From assembly GCF_000426245.1 (NCBI RefSeq), contig NZ_AUEZ01000067.1, forward strand, positions 1 to 45,188: DNA of 45,188 bases. Reading direction: 5' to 3'. The notes under the pieces are model-generated. The model had not been told where the DNA came from. It searched no databases and saw nothing but the letters and a program-made list of their open reading frames with translations. The stretch comes from Bradyrhizobium sp. Ai1a-2 (GTDB taxonomy: Bacteria; Pseudomonadota; Alphaproteobacteria; Rhizobiales; Xanthobacteraceae). The first letter of the stretch is position 1, and each line of letters starts with the position of its first letter. Positions 7,733 to 24,043 of the stretch are shown piece by piece. A program made the position numbers and the translations under genes.

Positions 7733-8269
7733 TCTGTTCGCGGCCCGAATTTTGCTCTTGGCAAGCGAGGGCCGAGCCGCTAAATAGCCGTTTCCGGGCG
7801 TGCTGGCGATCGCTGGCACGCTTGTGCTCGCATTCCGAAAACTTGGCTCGATAGGAGAGTTTTCCTTCCAGGCATCCACTTGGATTGCTCGAAAGGAAGC
7901 GAACCCGTCGGCCCGGTCGGGATGAGGGCAGGGGCTTCGGCTTAGTCGTCAGCCTCGATCCTGTCCGAGACTGCAGGCGCCCGCGACAAACTTCGGTTTT
8001 TCAACGGCTTAATCGCATGGCCTGCATAGACGGGTGAAAATCGGATTTGCTTCGCGCACGCCTTAAGCGGGCCTTGCGGAAGCCGGTTTGGTTCGAACCT
8101 CGACAGCCCGCGGCCGGAAGGTCGACGGGAGGGCAGGCTTCAAAGAATGTCGTCTTGCCCGGCGTGTCCCTCGGACTTCGGTCCCGAGGAATAAGGTTTG
8201 GGCGGGACGACGGGTGCAACCCGGCGGTCCTCGCGCAAGCAAAAGACCGCCAACCGGAGAGAGCTTGCT
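7733..8269 (+). promoter_or_regulatory. 537-bp gene-free leader upstream of rplJ with two hairpins
   Basis: No convincing coding frame was found. Two hairpins stand out. CCTCGG/CCGAGG (8169-8174 with 8184-8189) has one bulged C and a C(TTCG)G tetraloop at 8176-8181. GGCGGTC/GACCGCC (8223-8229 with 8245-8251) ends five bases before the rplJ ribosome-binding site. In other bacteria the L10(L12)4 complex binds the rplJ leader and represses translation; this position fits such a leader, but I did not find the kink-turn consensus. No clear -35/-10 pair was identified. Confidence 0.5.
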
Positions 8270-8788
8270 GTGGAACGAGCGGCAAAGAAAGAGGCGGTCG
8301 ACCAGCTCAACGAGGTCTTCAAGACCACGAGCGTGGCGATCGTTGCTCACTATTCCGGCCTCACCGTCGCCCAGATGCAGACGCTGCGCAAGCAGATGAA
8401 GCAGGCGGGTGCGTCGGTGAAGGTCTCGAAGAACCGTCTCGCCAAAATTGCTCTTGAAGGCACTGACGTCGCTGCCATCGGCACCCTTCTGAAGGGGCCG
8501 ACCGTGATCGCTACCTCAAACGATCCGGTTGCGGCGCCAAAGGTTGCCATCGATTTCGCCAAGGCGAACGAGAAGTTCGTCATCCTCGGCGGCTCGATGG
8601 GTAAAACCGTCCTGAATGTCGATGGCGTCAAGGCGCTTGCCTCGCTGCCGTCGCTGGACGAACTGCGCGGCAAGATCGTCGGCCTCATCGTGGCCCCGGC
8701 GACCAAGCTCGCCCAGCTGTCCAATGCGCCCGCGGCCAAGCTCGCGCGCGTCATTCAGGCTCATGCCTCAAAGGGCGAAGCGGCCTGA
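8270..8788 (+). CDS. rplJ: 50S ribosomal protein L10
   Basis: L10 is 172 residues here and begins at a GTG (8270), reading VERAAKKEAVDQLNEVF. This start is preferred over the in-frame codons further upstream because GGAGAGAG (8256-8263) lies in front and the family's N-terminal helix starts here. It anchors L7/L12 dimers through its C-terminal helix and contacts the L11-binding rRNA. Conserved internal segments include HYSGLTV and KVSKNRLAKIAL. It is followed 56 bp later by rplL. Known L10 autoregulation makes the leader hairpins relevant. Confidence 0.97.
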   Translation: MERAAKKEAVDQLNEVFKTTSVAIVAHYSGLTVAQMQTLRKQMKQAGASVKVSKNRLAKIALEGTDVAAIGTLLKGPTVIATSNDPVAAPKVAIDFAKANEKFVILGGSMGKTVLNVDGVKALASLPSLDELRGKIVGLIVAPATKLAQLSNAPAAKLARVIQAHASKGEAA

Positions 8789-8844
8789 CGCCCTTCGCAA
8801 AACTCAAACCCTGGTTCGAACCAAACGTTTAAGGAAACAGATCA

Positions 8845-9225
8845 ATGGCTGACTTGCAGAAAATCGTCGACGACCTCTCGAGCCTGACCGTGCTCGAAGC
8901 GGCCGAGCTCGCAAAGCTCCTGGAAGAGAAGTGGGGCGTGTCCGCTGCCGCCGCGGTGGCGGTGGCCGGTCCGGCAGGTGGCGGTGGCGCTGCCGCCGCT
9001 CCGGCTGAAGAGAAGACCGAGTTCACGGTCGTTCTGGCTGCTGCCGGCGACAAGAAGATCGAGGTCATCAAGGAAGTCCGCGCCATCACCGGCCTGGGCC
9101 TGAAGGAAGCCAAGGACCTCGTCGAAGGCGCTCCGAAGCCCGTCAAGGAAGGCGTCAACAAGGAAGAAGCCGACAAGATCAAGGCCCAGCTCGAGAAGGC
9201 TGGCGCGAAGGTCGAGCTCAAGTAA
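8845..9225 (+). CDS. rplL: 50S ribosomal protein L7/L12
   Basis: The 126-residue acidic stalk protein recruits translation factors. The N-terminal dimerisation helices (about residues 1-32) are followed by an Ala/Gly/Pro hinge (33-55) and a C-terminal factor-binding domain with IKEVRAITGLGLKEAKDLVE. The C-terminus AGAKVELK is typical. AAGGAAAC precedes the start. It is the last gene before a 501-bp gap to rpoB. Confidence 0.98.
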   Translation: MADLQKIVDDLSSLTVLEAAELAKLLEEKWGVSAAAAVAVAGPAGGGGAAAAPAEEKTEFTVVLAAAGDKKIEVIKEVRAITGLGLKEAKDLVEGAPKPVKEGVNKEEADKIKAQLEKAGAKVELK

Positions 9226-9726
9226 CCGCGAGTTACTGAGCGAACGTCCCGGGCGAGCGCAGCAAGCCCGGGATGCAGTCCCGGACAGGGCGCGGCGCAG
9301 CCGAGCACGATCCGGGGCAGGCCATGCAAAATATGTGCGGCGGGTTGTCGCGCTACGCGTGGTACACAAAAAAGTGTGGGGATTCGTGGGTTTAACCCTC
9401 GAATCTCCATGATCGCCGTCCCATATCGGGGTGGCAGCGGAAAACACGGTTGGCGGCGGGGGCGGCAGGGTTCCCGACGAGAACCGTTGGGAGACAGGCA
9501 GATTTCGGGCTTTTTCAGTCCGTGAAGCGACGACTTTTGACGGGCGGGTGCGTCAAGCGCCCCGCGCGTCCTTTTGCGTTTTGAAAGTCACAAGAACGAA
9601 TTGAGGATTTATTTCCTGAATTTGGCCCTTGTTCCTTTCAAAACGAATCGAAATTCAACCCGGGCGCGGTGGCAGCTGCGCTCCGGAAGGTACGCCCCAA
9701 AAGGGCGGCGAAAATGAGAGGCCCCG
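9226..9726 (+). other. Gene-free spacer between rplL and rpoB (attenuator/promoter region)
   Basis: These 501 bp hold no convincing gene. The first 100 bp contain a palindromic element (9247-9316). The stretch 9570-9650 is AT-rich and could hold an rpoB promoter; TTGAAA at 9581 followed after 17 bp by AGGATT is the best but weak match. In E. coli this spacer carries a partial terminator and an RNase III site, so some control over the rplL:rpoB ratio is expected here too (inference). Confidence 0.4.
9247..9316. repeat. Palindromic element behind rplL, possible attenuator
   Basis: TCCCGGGC (9247-9254) pairs with GCCCGGGA (9266-9273), and CCCGGA (9280-9285) pairs with TCCGGG (9311-9316). The sequence resembles a common bradyrhizobial intergenic repeat built around GTCCCGGAC (from memory). 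It begins 21 bp after the rplL stop. No T-run follows, so full termination is not implied. Confidence 0.55.
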
Positions 9727-13845
<4,119 letters not shown>

Positions 13846-13855
13846 CACGACACAT

Positions 13856-13880
13856 GATGCCCGGTTTCAAACCGGGCATC
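13856..13880. repeat. Perfect 25-bp palindrome between rpoB and rpoC
   Basis: GATGCCCGGTTT (13856-13867) is mirrored by AAACCGGGCATC (13869-13880) around a single C. As RNA it would form a stem of 10 or more pairs, ten bases after the rpoB stop. There is no T-run, so it is unlikely to stop transcription. It could protect or mark a processing point between the two large cistrons, or be an inserted palindromic unit. Confidence 0.8.
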
Positions 13881-13971
13881 CGCGCCCTGCAGCTACGTGC
13901 GAGCAGGGCGCTCGGTGAGCAGAGTTTCGGAATTTGCTGCTGGCTTTGGACCGGCATGCGAGGAGAAGACC

Positions 13972-18177
<4,206 letters not shown>

Positions 18178-18203
18178 CACTCCGCAAAACTACGGTACTC
18201 ACG

Positions 18204-18231
18204 AAAAGGCCGGCTTTTTGCCGGCCTTTTT
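18204..18231 (+). terminator. Intrinsic terminator of the rpoBC transcript
   Basis: AAAAGGCCGGC (18204-18214) pairs perfectly with GCCGGCCTTTT (18220-18230) around a TTTTT loop, and the stem runs into TTTTT. This is a textbook Rho-independent terminator and separates rpoC from the unrelated gene at 18356. Confidence 0.95.
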
Positions 18232-18355
18232 GCTGTTCTCCTCTTGTGCTGCGCTGCAGGAATGCGCTTTGTTCATCTTTCCTTCAGACAGAAAAGCGCT
18301 TCTGCTAGGAGCGGCTGAGCCGGGTGCTTCGCCCGCCCGGAAGAACGGAATCCCC

Positions 18356-20410
18356 ATGCTTGATCTCGCAATCGTTGGCGGCGGCCCCGGCGGCCTGATG
18401 AGCGCCTGGTACCTGAAGCGGAAGCTTGGCGAGCTCTGCCGCGTCACCATTTACGAGGCGTCGGACCGGCTCGGCGGCAAGATCGTCACGCGCAAATTCG
18501 CTTCCGCGCCCGCGACCTACGAGGCCGGCGTCGCCGAGATCTACGATTATTCGATGACGGGCCCGGATCCGCTGCGCGAGCTGATCCAGCATTTCGGCCT
18601 GCAGACCATCCCGATGGATGCCGAGCAGGTCCAGCTCGACGGCGAGCTCCTGAACGACGTGCCGGGCATGCGCCGCAAATACGGTGCGAAGACTGCCGAT
18701 GCGATCGAAGCGTTCCGCAAGCGCTGCACCGAGATGATCTCGCCGGTCGAATATTATGAGGGCGTCGGCGCGCACGACAACGAGCATCCCTGGGCCCACA
18801 AGACCTGCGAGCAACTGCTCGACGAGGAGGTCGACGACCCGACCGCCAAGCGCTTCTTCAAGGTGATGGCGCGCTCCGACATCGCGACCGAGAGCCACAA
18901 CACCAACGGGCTCAACGCGCTGAAGAATTTCGTGATGGATATCGACGGCTATATCGGCCTGTACTCGATCCAGAACGGCAATGAGCAGCTCATCGAGTGC
19001 CTGCGCTCGGAGGTCGATGCCGACATCCAGCTCAATCACCGGGTGCTGAAGGTCGGCAAGGCCGGCAACGGCCGCTACCGCCTCAACATGATGAACGGGA
19101 AGGGGCCGGAGACGCGCGACTTCGACCTCGTGCTGGTCTGCCTGCCGCATTCCTGGCTCACCACGCTCGGCTGGGATGGCGAGGAGCTGCGCCAGTCGAT
19201 GGTCAAGCACATCGCCTATTTCGACCGCCCGGCGCACTATCTGCGCGTCTCGATCCTGTTCGACGAGCCGTTCTGGGGCGAGAAGATCCCGGGCTCCTGG
19301 TTCATGTCGGAGGCGTTCGGCGGCTGCTGTGTCTATAACGAAGGCTCGCGCCACGACGTTGGCAGGCACGGCGTCCTGAACTGGCTGATCGCGGGTTCGG
19401 ACGCGCTGGCCTTCGCCAATCTGAGCGACCAGGAACTGATCGACGCCGCCTTGAAGTCGCTGCCGGCTTCCTTCGGCAAGGCGCGCGAGCATTTCCTCGA
19501 GGGCAAGATCCACCGCTGGCTGAGCTCGGTGAACGCGCTGCCCGGCGGCCCGCTGGCGCGCGACGTCCTGACCAACCATCGTCCCGAGCCGAAGGAGCAT
19601 CCCGGCATCGTCGTGGTCGGCGACTACCTGTTCGATTCCACGCTGAACGGTCTGCTCGATTCCTCCGATGCCGCGACCGACATCATCCTGACCGAGATGG
19701 TCCGCCTGCGTCGCGCCCGCGCCCAGGCCGACCAGCCGCTGTCGGACAAGATCGACCGCAATTATTTCGAGAATTATCGCGGGCTGGGTCCGTACAGCGA
19801 AGCGTGGCGCCACTTCACCGATCCCGCGCTGCTGATGGAGATGATCCAGATCGTCTGGGGCGAGGCGAAGGGCTACAAGCTCCTAGTGGCGGGCTCGGCA
19901 AGCGGCGAACTGGTCGGCGCGCTCCGCGAGCGCGGGGTTGACGCCTGGGGCGTGGAGAACAACCGCTTCATCCACGGCAAGACGCCGAAGGCGCTGCAGA
20001 CGTACAACAAGCTCGGTTCGGTCCTCGACCTGCCGTTCAAGGACAACGAATTCGACTTCGTGTTCGAGACCAGCCTCTGCCATCTCGGCGGCAAGCAGGT
20101 GGTGCGCGCGGCGCGCGAAATGCATCGCGTGGTCAGGACCGGCCTCGTGTTCGGCTCGGTGACCTCGGACCTCGCGCCCGGCCTGATCGACCGCTATGAT
20201 CTGTTGCGCGGCGTAAAGAAGCTCGCCACCTGGTGGGAATGGTCGGAACTGTTCTTCGGCAACGGTTTTGATCTCGCCGCCCACCGTCACGACTGCACCG
20301 AGGCGCTGTGGACCGCGGCGCGCGCCGCCAACAAGGGGCCCGGCCACTGGTACGGCGACTCCGACGCGTTGCGCTATTCGTTCTTCGACAAGGTCGAGGA
20401 CGAGGATTGA
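18356..20410 (+). CDS. Fused FAD-dependent amine oxidase-like protein and SAM methyltransferase-like domain
   Basis: The 684-residue protein has two parts. Residues 1 to about 460 form a flavoprotein of the protoporphyrinogen oxidase/amine oxidase type: dinucleotide loop GGGPGG (8-13), the downstream EASDRLGGKI (34-43), and a C-terminal FAD motif near VVVGDYLFDSTLNGLLDS (about 416-435). Residues about 505-684 look like a class I methyltransferase: LLVAGSASGELVGAL as the SAM loop, VENN as the acidic ribose-binding strand end, and LDLPFKDNEFDFVFETS as the post-IV segment. The SAM loop is not a canonical GxGxG, so methyltransferase activity is less sure than the fold. The start at 18356 follows a GGAA. 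The substrate is unknown. The ABC exporter gene follows 141 bp downstream. Confidence 0.8.
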   Translation: MLDLAIVGGGPGGLMSAWYLKRKLGELCRVTIYEASDRLGGKIVTRKFASAPATYEAGVAEIYDYSMTGPDPLRELIQHFGLQTIPMDAEQVQLDGELLNDVPGMRRKYGAKTADAIEAFRKRCTEMISPVEYYEGVGAHDNEHPWAHKTCEQLLDEEVDDPTAKRFFKVMARSDIATESHNTNGLNALKNFVMDIDGYIGLYSIQNGNEQLIECLRSEVDADIQLNHRVLKVGKAGNGRYRLNMMNGKGPETRDFDLVLVCLPHSWLTTLGWDGEELRQSMVKHIAYFDRPAHYLRVSILFDEPFWGEKIPGSWFMSEAFGGCCVYNEGSRHDVGRHGVLNWLIAGSDALAFANLSDQELIDAALKSLPASFGKAREHFLEGKIHRWLSSVNALPGGPLARDVLTNHRPEPKEHPGIVVVGDYLFDSTLNGLLDSSDAATDIILTEMVRLRRARAQADQPLSDKIDRNYFENYRGLGPYSEAWRHFTDPALLMEMIQIVWGEAKGYKLLVAGSASGELVGALRERGVDAWGVENNRFIHGKTPKALQTYNKLGSVLDLPFKDNEFDFVFETSLCHLGGKQVVRAAREMHRVVRTGLVFGSVTSDLAPGLIDRYDLLRGVKKLATWWEWSELFFGNGFDLAAHRHDCTEALWTAARAANKGPGHWYGDSDALRYSFFDKVEDED

Positions 20411-20551
20411 TCCGGTGATTGACCGCCCTAACCGGCCGGTTCAATTGCTTTGCCCAATCCTTGCTGATCGCATAGAATCGTTGGCATAGCGTCTGTCGCG
20501 CTGTCGCTCTCGATTTGCGGTCATGCCGACCGTGCAGTATCGGTTGGTTTC

Positions 20552-22582
20552 ATGGCATCGAAGCCCTCATCATCTGACGGTCACAATCCCGTTGCGACGG
20601 ATGAACTCGAGCTGAAAAAGAAGCTCGGGGTGAATGCCGATCCCGCTGCGCCCAGACCCGGCGGGAAGCCTTCGTCGACGCCGCCTGCCGATGATGATGA
20701 CGAAGCCGACGACGAGAACGAGGTCGAGCTTGAGGACGATGATGAGGACGAGGACCTCGTCGTCTTCACCGCGAAGGAAGCCGCCGGCGCGCTCGCCACG
20801 ATCTACGGCTTCGTCAAGCCGTATCTCGTCAACTACAAGCGGATGCTGGTCTTCGTCAGCTTCGGCGTCGTGGTCGAGACGTTGTTCAACGTCATCATGC
20901 CGCTCAGCCTGAAATTCCTGATCGACGATGCGCTCGGCGAGGAAGATTTTCAGGCCCTCTACAAGATCCTCGGCGTGCTCGCCGCCGCCGGGATCATCAC
21001 CTCCATCATCGCGGTCTGGTACGAGCGCTGGGACGCGCGGCTTGCCGCCTGCATCATTTCCGACGTGCGGACCGGATTGTTCGGGCACGTCCAGAACCTG
21101 CCGTCGTCCTATTTCGCCCGCACCAAGCGCGGCGAGATCCTGTCGCGCTTCTCGATCGACCTTTCGGCCTTCGAAGGCTCGGTCAAGAGCTTCGCCAACA
21201 GCGCCGCGTTGCCGTTCCTGGAGCTGATTGCCGGCATCATCCTGATGCTGTTCCTGAGCTGGCAGCTCGCCGCAGTCGCGCTATTGGTGTTTCCGATCAC
21301 CCTGATCGGACCACGGATCCTGACCCCGAAAGCGGTACAGGCCAACTACGAGCAGAAGCTGAACGAGGCCGCGCTGCTCGGCACCGTGCAGGAGAATGTC
21401 GCAGCCCAGGCCGTGGTAAAGGCGTTCAATTTGCAGCGCCGCGCGCTCGGCTGGTTCACGATGCGCAACAACGATGTGCGGCTCAAGGCGGCCTCGGCCA
21501 TGTTCCTGTCGACCATGGTCGAGCGCACCGTCACCATCGCGGTGCTGCTGTTGCACCTCGTGGTGCTCGCGCTCGGCGCCTATCTCGCCACCAAGGGCCA
21601 GATCACCATCGGCACCTTCGTCACCTTCGAAAGCGCATTCTGGGAGGTGTCCTACAATATCGCGCACCTCATGCACTTCATTCCGGTATCGATCCAGTCG
21701 GCGGCGGCGGTGCACCACATCCAGGAGCTCCTGGACGAGCCGACGCGCGGCGCCGACCGGCCCGGCGCGCCGGACCTGCCGCGCATCTCCAATGACATCA
21801 CCTTCGAGCGCGTGACCTTCCAGTACGAGGGCAGCCAGGCGCCGCTGCTGGACAATTTCAGCCTCAAGCTCAAGGTCGGCCAGCGCATCGCGATCGTCGG
21901 CCCCTCCGGCTCCGGCAAGAGCACGCTGCTCAACCTGATCCTGCGGCTTTACGTGCCCGACGAGGGCCGCGTCACCATCGACGGTGTCGATATCCGCAAG
22001 GTGACGCGCGAATCGCTCAGGCGGAGCATGGCGGTCGTGTTCCAGGAGAACATGCTGTTCAACATGTCGATCCGGGAGAACATCCGCCTCGGCAAGGAAG
22101 GCGCGAGCGACGAGGAAGTCGTGGACGCCGCGCGCAAGGCCGAGATCCATCGTTTCATCATGAGCCTGCCGCAGAAATACGACACCGTGGTCGGCGAACG
22201 CGGCGATACGCTGTCAGGCGGCCAGCGCCAGCGTATCGCGATCGCGCGCGCCATCATCCGCAATCCGTCCGTGCTGCTGCTCGACGAAGCCACCTCGGCC
22301 CTCGACCAGACCACGGAGGCCGCGATCAACCGTACGCTGTTCAGGGTTGCCGCGGGCCGCACCATGATCTGGTCGACGCACCGGCTGACGTCGGTGGTCG
22401 ACATGGACGAGATCATCGTGATCTCCGGCGGCAAGGCGATCGAGCGCGGCACGCATGCCGAGCTGCTCGCGGCGAACGGAGTCTATCGCAAGCTCTGGGA
22501 CGATCAGGGTCATGTCGCGCACAATGCCTCCGCGCAGGCCGACGAGGACGAAGACGATGATGAGGACGACGACGAGGAGTGA
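20552..22582 (+). CDS. ABC exporter, fused permease-ATPase, with acidic N- and C-terminal tails
   Basis: The 676-residue half-transporter fuses a six-helix type-1 membrane domain (about residues 95-385) to a nucleotide-binding domain. Walker A GPSGSGKST is at 450-458, the signature LSGGQ at 554-558, Walker B VLLLDEA at 574-580 and the H-loop His at 610. It should act as a homodimer exporting a lipid, peptide or small molecule. Oddities are an Asp/Glu-rich N-terminal stretch (about residues 46-70) and an Asp/Glu-only run ending the protein. The direction and distance suggest cotranscription with the fusion protein at 18356. Its stop lies three bases from the stop of the convergent monooxygenase gene. 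Confidence 0.9.
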   Translation: MASKPSSSDGHNPVATDELELKKKLGVNADPAAPRPGGKPSSTPPADDDDEADDENEVELEDDDEDEDLVVFTAKEAAGALATIYGFVKPYLVNYKRMLVFVSFGVVVETLFNVIMPLSLKFLIDDALGEEDFQALYKILGVLAAAGIITSIIAVWYERWDARLAACIISDVRTGLFGHVQNLPSSYFARTKRGEILSRFSIDLSAFEGSVKSFANSAALPFLELIAGIILMLFLSWQLAAVALLVFPITLIGPRILTPKAVQANYEQKLNEAALLGTVQENVAAQAVVKAFNLQRRALGWFTMRNNDVRLKAASAMFLSTMVERTVTIAVLLLHLVVLALGAYLATKGQITIGTFVTFESAFWEVSYNIAHLMHFIPVSIQSAAAVHHIQELLDEPTRGADRPGAPDLPRISNDITFERVTFQYEGSQAPLLDNFSLKLKVGQRIAIVGPSGSGKSTLLNLILRLYVPDEGRVTIDGVDIRKVTRESLRRSMAVVFQENMLFNMSIRENIRLGKEGASDEEVVDAARKAEIHRFIMSLPQKYDTVVGERGDTLSGGQRQRIAIARAIIRNPSVLLLDEATSALDQTTEAAINRTLFRVAAGRTMIWSTHRLTSVVDMDEIIVISGGKAIERGTHAELLAANGVYRKLWDDQGHVAHNASAQADEDEDDDEDDDEE

Positions 22583-22585
22583 TCG

Positions 22586-23773
22586 CTAAGGCGTCTGCGG
22601 CAGCGCGCCCTGAATGGTTGTCCGGCGCCGTCGGCCACCGAGGCGCCGCAGCGCACCTCGGCCAAGCCACGACAGGAAACGGGCGCCGCGCTGCGCGCGC
22701 CAGTAAAGGCCGGTGTCCATCGACACCCGGCGGAAGTCGAAGGCCTTGGCCATTGACCACGCGTCGCAAGCCGTCTTGACGGGATCATCATAGTACGCGG
22801 CGATCTTGTCCTCGCCCATGCCTTCGCTGGCAAGCCACGCCGGGATATGGACATTGCAGAGCTGGGCGACGTCCGTGAACACCTTGTCGGTGCCGGTACC
22901 GGTGACCGGGCAGGTGACTGAGAAGGCATCGCCGACCAGGACGATGCCCGGTCGCCGATAATTGGTGCTGACAGAGAGATCGGCCGGACGCACCTTGATG
23001 TCGCCGGCGACGGCGAATTCGCCGGTGATCCGGGAAAGTCTGGGCAGCGCGGCATCGAGCGTTCTGACCGGGTTCACCCGCATCTCGCGCAGCCAGGGGT
23101 CGTCGGCCTGGCGATAGACGAACAGGTTGGCGCGCATCCGCCGCTCTCCGACCGGAAACAGCGTCAGATAGGGAACGCGGTCGCTCGGCCGCTCCGAGAA
23201 ATAGGTCAGCGCCGGGAACGGGAATGCCGGCCGCCCGACGGGGACAAGGTCGAAGCCGAGCGAGATCGAATGGCAGGGGCTGGTGATCTCCCGCTCGATA
23301 CCGATCATGCGGCGCAAGCTCACATTCAGCCCGTTGGCAAGCACAACCAGCCGGGCCGAGATCGTCTCGCCGCCGCCGAGCGTCACCTGCTGCCGCTCGG
23401 CGCTTATCGCAACGTTGGTGACCTTGCCGCAAATGAACTCGGCCGGGGAGGCGATCTCGGCTCGGATCGCGTTGACGAGTTCGTCGTACATGATGCCGTA
23501 TTGGTCGACCGGCGCCCTGTCGAGCAGACGGCCGAAACGGGCGATCCAGTTTTCGCGCGCGTGAGTCGCGCCCGGAAGCACCACCTCGGCCAATCCGGTC
23601 CTCGCGAATCGCGCGATCTGCACACCGCCGCCCAGCTTCTCGACACGAAAATCGAACGGATAGACATCGTGCGGATCGATCAGGACGGTCGGAATGCCGG
23701 CGCGGCCCAGCATGGCGGCTGCCGTGGAGCCAGCCAGTCCCCCGCCGATGATCGCGATGTCGGTATAGCGCAT
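22586..23773 (-). CDS. FAD-dependent monooxygenase/oxidoreductase (PHBH-like fold)
   Basis: The 395-residue protein starts with the FAD loop IIGGGLAGSTAAAML (GGGLAG at residues 10-15). It has the family's second FAD motif as IVLVGDAFSVTCPVTGTGTDK, where GD contacts the ribityl chain, and an intermediate stretch SARLVVLANGLN. This matches aromatic-ring hydroxylases and geranylgeranyl-reductase-like proteins; the substrate is unknown. The start at 23773 is chosen for the family N-terminus; a GGAGG lies 14 bases upstream, longer than usual. An open frame runs 31 residues further upstream without similarity. The palindrome at 23881-23902 lies 108 bp upstream. Confidence 0.85.
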   Translation of the reverse strand: MRYTDIAIIGGGLAGSTAAAMLGRAGIPTVLIDPHDVYPFDFRVEKLGGGVQIARFARTGLAEVVLPGATHARENWIARFGRLLDRAPVDQYGIMYDELVNAIRAEIASPAEFICGKVTNVAISAERQQVTLGGGETISARLVVLANGLNVSLRRMIGIEREITSPCHSISLGFDLVPVGRPAFPFPALTYFSERPSDRVPYLTLFPVGERRMRANLFVYRQADDPWLREMRVNPVRTLDAALPRLSRITGEFAVAGDIKVRPADLSVSTNYRRPGIVLVGDAFSVTCPVTGTGTDKVFTDVAQLCNVHIPAWLASEGMGEDKIAAYYDDPVKTACDAWSMAKAFDFRRVSMDTGLYWRAQRGARFLSWLGRGALRRLGGRRRRTTIQGALPQTP

Positions 23774-23880
23774 GGGGAAATCAGCAGCCTCCAGGCAGGT
23801 TCTTTGCGCCCGCAATGGCAAACAAAGGCTTATTTCGCGCGATTTCTCCCGATACGAGCCGCGCAAAGGCCGTTTTAGGA

Positions 23881-23902
23881 TATTTTTGCCCGGGTAAAAA
23901 TA
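23881..23902. promoter_or_regulatory. Near-perfect 22-bp palindrome, candidate operator
   Basis: TATTTTT and AAAAATA frame a CCCGGG core with one mismatched position on each side (G88/T95 of 238xx). AT-rich arms around a short GC core are typical of dimeric repressor sites such as TetR-type operators. It lies 108 bp upstream of the minus-strand monooxygenase start. No regulator gene is present in the window. Confidence 0.5.
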
Positions 23903-24016
23903 ATCGGCCGACTCGTCCAGAGGAGGGCGGCAGGCCTTGCGATTTTCACTCGCGCTGACTGCGCGAAAGTGCCAAATCTACTGGCGGCAGAGGCGTTTCT
24001 CGTATTGTCGTTTTGC

Positions 24017-24043
24017 TTGACTTCACTATCTACCGCTTATACA
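24017..24043 (+). promoter_or_regulatory. Candidate promoter upstream of the rpsL cluster
   Basis: TTGACT (24017-24022) is followed after 15 bp by TATACA (24038-24043). The spacing is shorter than the ideal 17 and the site is about 400 bp from rpsL, so the leader would be long. It is the best pattern match in the gap, not proof. Confidence 0.35.

Noticed and set aside
9537..9565. TTGACG at 9537 as an rpoB promoter
   Set aside because: At the proper 17-bp spacing the -10 position is GC-only, so it fails as a promoter.
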